A DNA stretch of 64,000 nucleotides from Lophium mytilinum. Taxonomy: Eukaryota; Ascomycota; Dothideomycetes; Mytilinidiales; Mytilinidiaceae. A model generated the notes under the pieces. That model was not told the origin of the DNA, ran no database searches, and saw only the letters and a list, made by a program, of their open reading frames with translations. Position numbers and translations under genes: made by a program. The DNA lies in assembly GCA_010093605.1 (NCBI GenBank), contig MU004189.1:1123834-1187833 (forward strand), in the 5' to 3' direction. Within the stretch, counting starts at the first letter, position 1. Each line of letters begins with the position of its first letter. Shown here piece after piece: positions 45,951-56,430 of the stretch.

Positions 45951-47187
45951 GTTCTAATAATATATTAGAAGATAACTAAGCACTTTAGAACTAAGAGAAT
46001 TTTAATAACGCTAATAAAGAGCGTGCTGCATATTAAAAAGAAGTTAAACCTAGTAATAACGCTATCGCGGATGCATTAGATGCAGATAATACTAATAGAA
46101 AGCTATAGTCTAAGTTTACTATAATTTCTAAAGTAGAATAGAATTAAAAGATTACTAAGTATTAATTAAAATAGTAGTATAAGGGCGCGGAGCTCTTCTA
46201 GAAAGAAGAAAAGAATACTTAAAAACCGCCTAAACTAAAGCCATATTAAATACTAAGAGATTTTAAAAAAAAAGTTTTTAAAAGAGACTAATAGGCTACT
46301 AAGAAAAAGAGACCTAAAAAGGGTTAATTAACTATTATACTAGTATAGGTTACTAGCTTTATAGTTATATAATATAAAGATATAGGTAAGACTACTATAA
46401 ATACCTATTAGAAAGTTTATATGCATAAGCTAAAGATAAGTTAAGATAAGCTTAATATTCTATAGGGAACTAGTAATTATATAGTACCTATAGAATAACC
46501 TAATAATATATTAGTACTAGCTATAAATACTAATAATAGAAAACTATTAGAAATAGCTTAAGATAGTAATAGAACACCTAAGAGTATAAATACTGCTATC
46601 TAATTACCTAATACTATGCACTAAGATAATAATAAGTATAATAGGGATACTATTATTATACGGCTAAGGGGTAATACTATTATTTAAACTAATAATACTG
46701 CGGAGCTATAGAATAAAGGAATTAACTTAAGAGCTAAGAATACTAAAATACGCATAAATAATAAGTTCTTAGATAAGAATACTAACTCTAATATTTAATT
46801 AGAGAGCTTCTCTAGTAGTAATACTAGTATAATAGATATTAAAGATAATAAGAATACTAGTAGTAATTATAAGTTAGATTTAGATAGTAATTTTAATATA
46901 CCTATAATATAACCTACCTAAGCTCTTAATATAGAGCTGCGCGGAAGAAAGCGTAAGAAAGCTTAAATAGCGCTTCTATTCTAAGCTAATAGAGTATTAG
47001 AAGAACTCTATATATTTATTACCTAGATTTCCTTTATTAATTTAGATTTAAGTATTTAATTCTTTATTATTACTTATTTAGCTATATTTTATCTTTAGAG
47101 AATTAAAAAGATAATAAATTTAAGAATCTATATTAGAGATTAACTAAGCTAAGCTTATACTTCTATTATACTTAACCCTTCTTATAT

Positions 47188-47202
47188 CTAGAAGGGGAGG
47201 GA
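47188..47202 (+). other. Polypurine-tract-like sequence inside the retrotransposon
   Basis: AAGGGGAGGGAAAA is a purine run of the kind that primes plus-strand synthesis directly upstream of a 3' LTR. Here it lies 2.3 kb before the 3' LTR, which suggests a nested or composite structure, or chance. Confidence 0.4.
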
Positions 47203-49516
47203 AAATTAACGCTTTTCTATTAATACTAGCTAAGCTAATATACTCTTAGTTCTTCTAGGTAGCTATTCTACTACTAGAACTTCTTCTACTAGGACTTCTA
47301 TAGCTACTACTACTACTAGAATAGCTATTATTATTCTTCTAAGGCTATTTTAGAGGCGCGCTCTAAGTTAATATATTTTAGCTATACTTACTAGCCCTAT
47401 TCTCCTAGAGAATAGTATTTAAAGAGCCTATTTAATACTAAGTAGAGTTTAAAGAGGTCTCTCTAGTAGAGTTATTATTATTACTAATAGATAACTAGAA
47501 TAAGTAATAGCTTAATAGTATATTAGGAGTAGGCTCTTAAAAGCGCTATAGAGAACTTAAAGAAGAATAATAAGAGGTTAAAGAAGTTAGAGAAGTTAAA
47601 GGCTAAGTAGAAGAGGTTAGAGAGTATTACTTTAGACCTTAAGTACTAGAATCTAAAGTAGCTATATTTTCTAAACCTAATATAGCTATAGATAATTACT
47701 AAAAGCTAAATCTTAAACTAGAAGTCTAAGTAGAAGCACTACTAGAGCCCTATAGGTAATATTAAGCTATTAGAGATTTAAAAGTATAAGAAATACCTAG
47801 ATTATATAGTAGTATAGTAGTCTTTCTTTAAATTAATTCTATTAGCAGCTATATAGCTAAGGCTAAGCGTACTATATTTTTAGCTAGGTTCTTAAGAAAT
47901 TCTTAGTTGTAAAGAGAAGATATAAACTTAGTAATATTATAGCAACCTTATTAAATGTAAGCCCTAGTAGTCTTCTAATAAGCTATTAGAGTCTACCCTT
48001 CTATAATAGGTATTAGCTAAGTTCTAAAATACTCTAAAAGTAAAGCTAAACTTACCTTAGAATAAATAAGTCCTCTTACTATCCTGCTAATAATATTCTA
48101 TATAGAATTCTTAGTAGAGAGAAGAACTATCTAGATTATAAGCCTAAATATATTTACTAAACTAATAGCCTTCTAAAAATATTCTTAAGTAGTAGTTATA
48201 GGCTCTAAAGATAGAAGAAGCCCTAGAATTCTTACTATAATCTACTCTTAAGCCTAAATACTATTTAAGAAGCCCTATAAAGTATAAAGTATAGCTATAG
48301 TTCTTATTTAAAATTAGTTTATTATTTCTAATATTACTAAGAAACCCTTAAAGTAGTATATTCCTCTAAGCTCTACTACTACCTTTAAACTTTAGGGGGT
48401 ATTTAGCATAGTTTAAATAATTAGAAGCTATAGCATAGTATTAAAAGGCTTAAGAAAGTAAAATAGAGTTATTAAAGACTATTAGCTATATATAGTATAG
48501 ATTATAGAACCTCTAGACTATTAGAAGGTTAATAATTAATATAAGTATAATAGTAACTAGATCTTATTAGCTTTATTAAAAGAAAGAGCTAAACTATTAT
48601 TAGAAACTTACTATAGGCCTATAAGGCTTTATAAGCTAAGATACCTAAGTATTTATAAGAGTGTAGAACCTTATAACTATAGCTAGGGTCTAAAGAATTA
48701 TTGCCTTTATTATCTCTACCTCTTCTATAGAGTAAGCTAGAGGCTATAGAACCTAGCTAGGTATTAAGTAATATTATAATACTAACTTAGAGTAAGAAGA
48801 AGTAGCCTAGAAGCTAAGAGAGAGAGAGTTTTAATAAAGAAATTAATAAAGAAAGATAATAGTAATAAGAAGAGAAGCTATAAGAGTCTTTAATAAACCT
48901 TTAAAGCTAAAAGAAGCTTAAACCTTAAAGAAGAAAGTTAAGTATAGAAGAAAGAATATAAGAGTATTAAGAAGGCCTTATATATACTTTAGATTCTTAA
49001 ATTTATTACTTCTAAATTACTACTTACTACTCTATAATATACTAATAGCTTCTTAAACCTATATAAGATTATAAGCTTCTTACTAGATTATAAGAGACTT
49101 TATAAGATCTCTAATAAGTCTATTATTAGCTATTATAGCTCTAATTATATATTAGAACCTAATGCGCGCTAGTATACTAATATTTATATTACTTTATAAT
49201 TCCCTCTATTATAAATACTTTATAATCTCTTTTAATTCTTTCTTACTATTAAGCTATTAAATATTCTAATACCTTTATTATCCCCTCTACTAATATAGTA
49301 GCAGGCCTCTAAAGAATTCTAAACCCCTCTTAGGTATATTACTATAATATTACCGCCTACTAACGCACCTTTTATAGTATTATATGCCTCTAGAAGCTTT
49401 AAAGCTTCTAAAGAAGCTAATAGCCTAATATACTAATAGCGTACAGCGTAAAGTAGTAAGCGCAATATGCTATTATAAATATAATTTAATAGTAAATTAG
49501 ATCTAGAAGAAAAGAA

Positions 49517-49721
49517 TATAGAATTCTTAATATATAGTTAATATTTAAATATTATATATATAATATATAGATCTACTATAGAAACGCCTTTCTATATAGA
49601 TCTAGTATAATTAAGGCCTATATAGGCCTCTCTAATGTGTATATAGACTAGCTAGATTCCTATATAGAATTAACATCTATTGTCCTCTAAATTCTTACAT
49701 TACGTGATTGGAAATATCACA
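49517..49721 (+). repeat. 3' long terminal repeat of the retrotransposon
   Basis: Same length as the 5' repeat. Its last ~80 bp retain CpA/TpG dinucleotides (ACATC, TTGTCC, TTACATTACGTG) that are TpA in the 5' copy, so RIP fades out here. It ends ATCACA and is followed by the ACCC target duplication. Confidence 0.9.
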
Positions 49722-49725
49722 ACCC

Positions 49726-50613
49726 GCACCGCCCTCGTAACAGGAACGCTCGGTGATCCCCAACTCCAAGCGCTCCGAAATTTACCAACCCGCGACTTCG
49801 ACAAATAGCTCTACACCGCGCGAGTTCATTGCACCTGTGAACCTCGAGGATAGTTATGACCCAACAGCGGTCACCGTTCCGTAGAGAGGAAAAGCAAAGA
49901 ACGAGTACACTCCCGCAATAAAGCTAGACTACTATATCTCTCGAAGACGGCCTCCCCACTCGCCTATATCGCGAGAACCCAGTGCTGCTATCAATTAGCT
50001 ATGCCGTGCTATTATGGATATTCCAGCTTTGTCAACCATTACTGAAGAAATACTTCAACCCAAGATCCAATCAAGCCTTTCCATGGAGTTGAAGGTGAAA
50101 GGGTCGCCCCTTGAGGAACCTTGGGCACCCGAATTTCGAAATCTAGGTGTCGGCCGAGCTGTCATCCATTCAAGGAGTGCATCTGCGCCCTGCGGCGAGT
50201 ATAAGTCTCGTGGAGGCTTATCCTCACGTGACTTGCGGCGAAGATGTTAGGTAGAAGCCTGCCTCAGTCTGCTCACCCTTCAAGTCAGGAACCTACACCG
50301 CCACAAGGCACCATTAATTACGCACGAGGGTAAGTGATCCGGGGGCCTAGCTGCGAAGTGGTTCGTCCAAGTGACCTTGCGCAAGGGTATAAGAAGTCAA
50401 GAAAGAGCCTGCATGCTTCCCTCTCGCTATCCTCACAACTCACCTCCATATTGAGATTCACGCACCGCATTCATAAAGAACACAAGTCCGACATCCAAAA
50501 CGCAATCAACCAAACCTTTACCATTCAATCATCAAATTTAACACTACCACTGTTGGATACACATACCTCTTAGTCTGTTCTCAGCAATATTCGGTGACCC
50601 ACCCACGATTCCC
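49726..50613. other. Right flank of the retrotransposon and promoter region
   Basis: Normal-composition DNA starts abruptly. The first ~100 bp is open in one frame (ALVTGTLGD ... LPTRDFDK) up to a TAG and might be the remainder of a gene hit by the insertion. A 78-codon frame at 50014-50250 begins with an ATG but has no recognisable feature. A TATA-like word (TATAAGAA, 50388-50395) fits the promoter of the gene at 50614. Confidence 0.35.
50388..50395 (+). promoter_or_regulatory. TATA-like element upstream of the gene at 50614
   Basis: TATAAGAA lies about 220 bp before the start codon and is followed by a C/A-rich leader with few G, as usual for fungal 5' untranslated sequence. Confidence 0.4.
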
Positions 50614-51126
50614 ATGGAGTACAAAGACATCACCGAGACAATCTCTAGTCTTAGAATCTGGTCATCTAGTCAAACCTTGCGCCTACTATCTTCATCCGAT
50701 CGACACCACCAGAGGCCTAGAAGCCGAGACACTAGAACGGTCCCAGTACCCACCCGCTCGCACTCAACCAGGGAGCACCAATCCTCTAGCTCTCGCACAC
50801 CCACACAACGCGTCGCTCGGGTAGTCCCAGCACCAACCCGCAGGCAATCTGCTGTCCCCGCCCCCTCCCAAGTCCGTTCGAGCACCTATACTACATCCAG
50901 GTACACCCCTGTTGCCCATCCTGTCCAAGCTCGCTCAAACACAAAGGCCCGAGGGCCCTATGAAGCACCAATTCCGCCGAGACGTGATCGCTCAGATTTC
51001 ACGGCGCAGCATCGACGTAGGGATGGGGACATAGAAGTGAGATACACACGAGAGCGCAGAGTCGTGCCTGAATACGACGAGCCAAGGCAGAAAGAGGAGA
51101 GAGTGAGAATAATCGTGCTTTCTTGA
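50614..51126 (+). CDS. Hypothetical basic, disordered protein
   Basis: A single-exon 170-residue product starting at ccATGG. After an N-terminal helix (MEYKDITETISSLRIW) it is rich in Arg, Ser, Pro and Thr with repeated PAPTRR/PVPTRS-like words (VPVPTRSHS, VPAPTRRQS, VPAPSQVRS), and ends in a charged Arg/Glu stretch (RYTRERRVVPEYDEPRQKEE). No domain is recognised. The upstream leader and TATA-like word support a real gene. A basic disordered protein of this kind could bind nucleic acid, but nothing in the sequence proves it. Confidence 0.6.
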   Translation: MEYKDITETISSLRIWSSSQTLRLLSSSDRHHQRPRSRDTRTVPVPTRSHSTREHQSSSSRTPTQRVARVVPAPTRRQSAVPAPSQVRSSTYTTSRYTPVAHPVQARSNTKARGPYEAPIPPRRDRSDFTAQHRRRDGDIEVRYTRERRVVPEYDEPRQKEERVRIIVLS

Positions 51127-51604
51127 AGGAAGGGAATATTGAGGGTGGTTAGTGATAAAGACTAGGGAAATTTTCTAGTGGGGGCGTAAAGGGGTCGTTC
51201 GGCACGTGACATTTTAGACTAGACTTGTATTAATGCATCTTTCCATCTCCAAATTATCAATAGGAAATTATCCTACCCTTCCTTTCATGTTCACCCTGTG
51301 AACGAGCCCTACACGACAGCGAGCAATCGACATTCCATCACTTTCCATTGCGGCTGAAAGCTCCAGGCCGCATGTGGCGAAGCGTTAGTCAGCTCAGCTC
51401 ACGACCACCTCAAGGCATCTACACCACGGCGACAACTCCTATATAGCAACCCCAAACCCCATATCTCAGGCTTCAACAACAACCCGCACTAAACTCAGCT
51501 TCTAGCAGTTCCACCACAAATCTTAACTCACCCAAACCCATTTCAAGCACCCCATCTAAACCCTCTCAGCCTAGATTACCCCTTTCAGTAAGATAAGACC
51601 CAAA
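51127..51604. other. Intergenic promoter region
   Basis: About 480 bp. It contains a TATA-like word (TATATAG, 51440-51446) some 160 bp before the next start codon, followed by a C/A-rich leader with very few G. No gene is supported. Confidence 0.45.
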
Positions 51605-52369
51605 ATGGCCGCCCCATACGCTCCCCCAGCAGAATGGAACTCCGACACCCACCCCGTCTACCAACCCAACGCCAGCTCCTACGAGAACCTCGCCGCAGAC
51701 CCTCCGCCTCCGCTCTCTCCACTAGACGGCGAAGAAAAGCCCTGTCGTCGGCGGCATCGTCGCCGTCACCACTCCCCATCCCCTGGCAACCCCGACTCAT
51801 CCTCCCGTCACCAAAAATCCTCTCCATCACGCAACGCCCGGCCATCTCCATCACGCAAACCCCGCGACGGCACGAAATCAAAGTCCCCAGACCAGACCCA
51901 AAGCCAAAGCCTCCTCGGCCGGCTGTACCGCACCTTCATGTCGCGCGTGGAGCAGAACTCCCCCCGCGACCGCGAACCCTCGCGCGCAGAGCCCTTACCC
52001 GAATGGGCTTCTCTTCCCCCCGAGAGTCGCGACCGCACGCACCGCCGCAGCCACCGCCGCGACGAGCACGGCGAGCGCTCCCCCGCGCACCGGCGGCGTA
52101 GCAGTCGCAATGAGCGCTCGCCGGAGCTGTCGCCGCGCGCACACTCCCACCACCGAGATGAGGCTCCAGCTTCTCCGGATCTGCGCGGTGCGAAAGGGGA
52201 GCGGACGCATCGGCGGAGTCATCGGCGCGACGAGGGGTTGGCGCCAGATGCGCCGAGGCGGCACGAGAAGCGCGGGCATCGGAGTCGGAGTAAGGAGGGG
52301 GAGGAGGGGAAGAGGGGGCAGAGGCGGAGTCGGGGGTATGGGAATGAGTACCCACCTGATGGAGTGTAG
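51605..52369 (+). CDS. Hypothetical Arg/Ser/His-rich disordered protein
   Basis: A single-exon 254-residue product, start in aaaATGG. It is GC-rich and almost wholly low complexity: Pro-rich at the N-terminus (PPPPLSPLDGEE), then Arg-His-Ser clusters. A duplicated word RTHRRSHRRDE occurs around residues 146 and 203. One short hydrophobic/amphipathic stretch (SLLGRLYRTFMSRVE, about 102-116) is the only segment likely to fold. The composition resembles RS-domain proteins of RNA processing, but there is no RNA-recognition motif. It is in tandem with another basic disordered protein at 50614. Confidence 0.62.
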   Translation: MAAPYAPPAEWNSDTHPVYQPNASSYENLAADPPPPLSPLDGEEKPCRRRHRRRHHSPSPGNPDSSSRHQKSSPSRNARPSPSRKPRDGTKSKSPDQTQSQSLLGRLYRTFMSRVEQNSPRDREPSRAEPLPEWASLPPESRDRTHRRSHRRDEHGERSPAHRRRSSRNERSPELSPRAHSHHRDEAPASPDLRGAKGERTHRRSHRRDEGLAPDAPRRHEKRGHRSRSKEGEEGKRGQRRSRGYGNEYPPDGV

Positions 52370-53817
52370 GGGTCACGGGGGCTGGGGTGATGTAGGGGTT
52401 GGGGGGGTGGTCAAGTGGACGGGGAGGGGTTGTCACGTGTGGGTCTTATGATCTTTTGACTAGGGGGGTATAAAAGCCCGACTGCGCCTTCTAGATCTTG
52501 CTTCTGCAGGGTGAGAAGGGAGGAGGAGGTCGATCAAGATTAACAATCCGGCACTTCCTATGGTGCAGTTCGTTTGCTGGGGATTGAAATATCCCTTCAA
52601 GCTTCCTTCATGGAGGAGGGGTGGGTGTTCGGCTGATCAAATCGCAATAACGACCTTACACATGGTCTCGGACCTGCAAACTGGTACGCGGCGTATGCCG
52701 ATGGAGAGCCCGTTGGTGGTGGTTGATCAAAAACTCTTCGCCATCCTTCTTTGATGGTGCTGAATTTCGGTGTAGGGATCAACGTGGCAAGCGATTCCCC
52801 GCATGAGTGGGTTGGCGGTGGAATCTGAGCGAGGGAGGTTGAATCCCAGCGAATGATGCTGGTGGACACCTTCGTTATCTGATGATGACGATGAGGCATT
52901 CGTGGCGGAGATGGAGACCTGTAAGTTTACCTACGAGTGTGTGGAAGTAATTGTATGTACTATCATTTGTACCGATCGTTAGTATGGCGAGGGGCTGGGC
53001 GCTATGAACTATCCAAAATAATGATCATCAGCTCCAAACGAGCAAAGCAAGCCCAACTTCTGCTCCATCGGAGAGTTCTGCCACATTTCCTGCACCACAC
53101 TCGCCCCGGCCATCGCAGCCCGTATCTCACTATTTTGAAGTAAAACTATAAGTACTGAACGCACGGGACCTTGTTCCTCCCAGTCGCAGGACCACTTTTC
53201 CAATGGAAAGAAATGTAGACAAAGAGAGAAGTTGGGGTTTTATACCTTCTCACCCTTGTTCTTCACGGGATGTCTTGGCATTGCACGTGATCTTCACATG
53301 TGACACTAGCGGATGGATGTCTCTCGGGTTAATTTGAATGCCGTGCACGCTGACCTAGCAGATGCTCATGTGGAAGTAAGCATGAAAGAAGACGATAAGA
53401 GATGACCAAGACCTGAGTAGACGCAACGTGACTAAATCTTGAGTAACCTACCAGGTAATTTTCGTAATACATCGGGAAAGCTTCGGAGACAACCCGGCAG
53501 ACTCATGTCAGACGACACTTTCGTCATTAGGCCACCCGCAAGATTGTTTGTACGACACAAAATAAATGAAAAGAGAGCTGATTCGTTCCTCTATACCGTC
53601 GGATTATGGAATTTCTCGAAATACGAAACGACAGCAGATTCGACATAAGATACTCAATACGAGAGCAGAGGTATTCGTATATGTACCTACAAAGAAGCCG
53701 AGTTATGCCCACGCCCATGCCATGCCAGCGCCAAGCCTGCTATGAACCCATGATATAGTCGTGAATCGTGAATCATCTCACCATCTAAAACCCCTCTCCG
53801 CAGTCTACCCATGCATC
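52370..53817. other. Intergenic region with an orphan TATA box
   Basis: About 1.45 kb. A good TATA box (TATAAAAG, 52469-52476) has only a 64-codon frame (52560-52754) behind it, so a non-coding or very short transcript is possible. Other short frames lack support. Confidence 0.4.
52469..52476 (+). promoter_or_regulatory. TATA box without a recognised downstream gene
   Basis: TATAAAAG in a G/C-rich setting, the best TATA match in the window. No convincing coding region follows within 1 kb on this strand. Confidence 0.35.
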
Positions 53818-55319
53818 TCAACGATACTCCAGCGCCCTCCGCTCCCCTCTAACCTCCACCAACTCCCTCTCCCGCTCCTGGATCATGGGAATAGAAGGAG
53901 CTGGCGGCGGCAGCGGCGGCAGCAACAACTCCTTCAAATCCGCCTCCTTCTCAAACTCCTCCACCTCATGCGCACGGCCCACATGGTTCACGAGCGTCTC
54001 CACACTCCCACACACGACATCCACGTCGCGGTACCGGTTGCACAGCACGCACGCGAACTCGCCGTCCTCAGTGTGGCACTTCACAATAAAGCGCTGGCCG
54101 AGGCGGAACTCGCGCTCTTCGAGCACCTGCTTCTCGTAGGGCCCGTCGGGAATAAGAACCGGGGTGCGCTTCCCGATTTTCCAGAAGTCGGCGGGGGAGA
54201 TGGGGACCAAGACACGGCATTCGGGGCAGCGGCCGTCGCCGTGGTCGTCGAAGGCGGCGGCGAGCGGCTTGCGCGGGACGTATTGCAAGTCTAGGCTGTA
54301 TCTGCAGAATACGGAGTTGGGCTCGTCAATGACTGTTGCGGAACGGCGCGGGGGAGGGAGGGCGCGCGGGGCGGGGGAGGCGGTGCGGGATTCGAGGCGT
54401 TGTTGCTGTGCCCGGAGGGCGTCGATGGAGCCTTCGCGGGCGGATTGCGAGGCGAGCTTGAGTTTGTGGAGGTCGGATTGGGAGAGGGGGCGCTCGTTGT
54501 AGAGGGCGTCTTGGAGGATGTGGATAACGGTTTGCTGGAGGGAGATGATTTGGGCTTGCAGTTGGTTTTCGGTGAGGGCTGCGGGGTGTTAGTGGGTGGA
54601 TAGGCGATATGTGGTGTCCGCTGATGCCACAAAAGATGCATAAGACGTACTGTCTCCAACGGCGAACCTCCGCCCTAGCTGCTGGTAGCCTTGCTCGTAT
54701 TGTCGCTGTATCATGGCGCCAGATCGGTCCAGCGAATCGGAGAATTCGTCGCGAGGTCCGCCTCGGGGAGAGGGCCGTCGCCGGCTGTCGTCCCGGTCCC
54801 GGTCCCGCTTGTCTGACTTTTCGGCCTTCTCGACCTTTTCTTTGAGTTTCTTGATCTCTTCATCTTGCCCGGTATCTCTCTTGCGCTGCTGTCTCTTCTT
54901 CGCGATTGCTTCGTAGAGGCCCATGGACGAGGTAAAGGTGCCGACGAGGGTGGAGCAAAGCGTGGCTATAATGAAGGTTTTCTGGACACACATTAGCTGA
55001 GTCGTCCTAGCAAAGACCAGCGAACGCACCTTGAGGTTCTTCTCCTCAATCATATTGGAGTAGTTCATATTGCTGGAGTCTCGTGAGCGAGCGGCCCACA
55101 ACGCTGAAGATGTCTAGACAACGCGGGCTCACGAAGAATGAGCAGCAAGCAGAGGAGTGAATGAAGAGTACGGAAATGACGTTTCAGCGCGCAAAGGCCG
55201 TCTACGAGGAGGCGGGGCGGATCGCATGGCCGTCCGTGAGGTATTAAGGAGCCGGACACTGACCGCAACTTGCTCGGCGGCACTCGGCTGTTTGGAGCGG
55301 GAGCGCTGGCCTGTGCCAT
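53818..55319 (-). CDS. Membrane-anchored coiled-coil protein with C-terminal zinc-finger-like module
   Basis: Four exons on the minus strand: 55319-55264, 55072-55030, 54981-54651 and 54578-53818. Introns are 191, 48 and 72 bp with GT/AG ends (donors GTCAGT, GTGCGT, GTACGT). All junctions keep frame and give 396 residues. Order: short disordered start (PPSKLR), NMNYSNMIEEKNLKK, one membrane helix (TFIIATLCSTLVGTF, about 35-52), a charged coiled coil (EEIKKLKEKVEKAEK), an Arg/Asp-rich linker, a helical part (LTENQLQAQIISLQQ), and a Cys/His module: C261PEC264, then C320-x2-C323-x18-H342-x4-H347. The last spacing suits a C2H2-like zinc site. Function unknown; probably an organelle or ER membrane protein with a cytosolic finger (inference). 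Confidence 0.78.
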
Positions 55320-56430
55320 GATGTCATCTGTCGTCCCGAGTCAGGCGATGGATGCGTGTCGTCGCTGGCAGCGCAAGTGCAGGCACTCCCCGGATTATTT
55401 GGTGTTGCGACGCCAATTTTGAAGGACGAAAGGAGTCTCGCGATCGTCTGCTGCTTGTCAGGCTGGGACGAGCATAAATAGGCAAATGCACGGGCCTTGG
55501 CAAGGCTTGAAGGCAGACGTTCCAAGGTTCTGTCACTTATTGGACCGATCAGCCAGCCAATCCAAGCCTCCGAACATATCGGGCATTTACGCCTTGGTCG
55601 AACTGCGGGGATAGTTTCTGCAAGGGCCCTTCGGGCCCCTGCAGCTTTGCATAGGTACAATGTCAATTTACAGCCTCCTGCTGCGATCATTCTCAAGATG
55701 TGGTGATGGTAGCTGTTTTCCCACTGTTCAGGGATCTCCTTGATCTGATTTGCCAATCTTACTCTACTGAAAGTGCTCTAGGCGTCCTGTCCTCGGTTTC
55801 AGGTTGATCTCCCGGGGGTAAATATTATCACGTGATACATATCGATCAACACAAATGAATTGATTTCCGGGCCAGAGACTAAAAGTCGGTTGGGATGTGT
55901 CAGTGCACCCCTTAATGTAACACTTCTTTGAGGTCGGCGGTTCGATACTGCCCAGGAGAAGAATCAACATCACGTGCACTCGGGGCTTGAACTGTTTCAA
56001 GATGGGAATGTACAAGCCATCCTCATATTTCTTCATCATTAAGTGAGCGTGTGCTTCCAGGGTCATAACTAGGTTTGCCCAGTTGTGGTCAATCAATTCT
56101 GCTGATGTAAGGCGTATTGAAACTCAAGGAACCACCGTCTCGTCTAGCCTCAAACCTTAATCCTTCCATCATCCATCCCGTAGTCGCCCATCACGGTCAC
56201 AATCTCTAAGACAGTACATATTCCAATTTTGAGTACATCCCAAGCTGCTGATATCAACCAAAAGCTCGCTATCTTACATCAATACATAACCCCAAGTATC
56301 GGCGAAAGTGTGTACACGCAAACACGTCTCCTTTCGAAACCCCATCTAAACCCCAACTACTTTCAGATTTTGACCGTCGTCAGAGTTCATTGTACCCTCA
56401 TATTCATGCCAGGCCATGCGCCTTCGTGTC
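55320..56430. other. Intergenic region, no gene seen
   Basis: About 1.1 kb between two minus-strand genes. Minus-strand frames at 55244-55756 and 55764-56096 show no motif. A GGGCCC-TTC-GGGCCC hairpin sits near 55625-55639. Confidence 0.4.

Larger units (their letters stand above)
39932..49721 (+). mobile_element. RIP-destroyed Ty3/Gypsy-type LTR retrotransposon
   Basis: About 9.8 kb of TpA-saturated DNA with near-identical 205-bp direct repeats at both ends (39932-40136 and 49517-49721) and a flanking ACCC on each side (39928-39931, 49722-49725; extendable to AACCC). The order of degraded domains is gag zinc knuckle, reverse transcriptase, RNase H, integrase, which defines Ty3/Gypsy rather than Copia. 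Stops pervade all frames and conserved Cys/His/Asp codons are changed by C-to-T or G-to-A transitions. A 10-N gap lies just inside the 5' LTR. The element is far longer than gag-pol needs: some 3.4 kb follows the integrase, with a purine tract near 47188. Confidence 0.9.

Noticed and set aside
39932-49721. Regular AT-rich word patterns that might suggest a CRISPR-like or satellite array
   Set aside because: They are the TpA-rich product of RIP on a retrotransposon; there is no regular spacer structure.
54291-54659. A Pro/Ser/Thr-rich minus-strand frame of 122 codons
   Set aside because: It is a shifted reading of exon 4 of the membrane/zinc-finger gene, whose correct frame has conserved content and valid splice joins.
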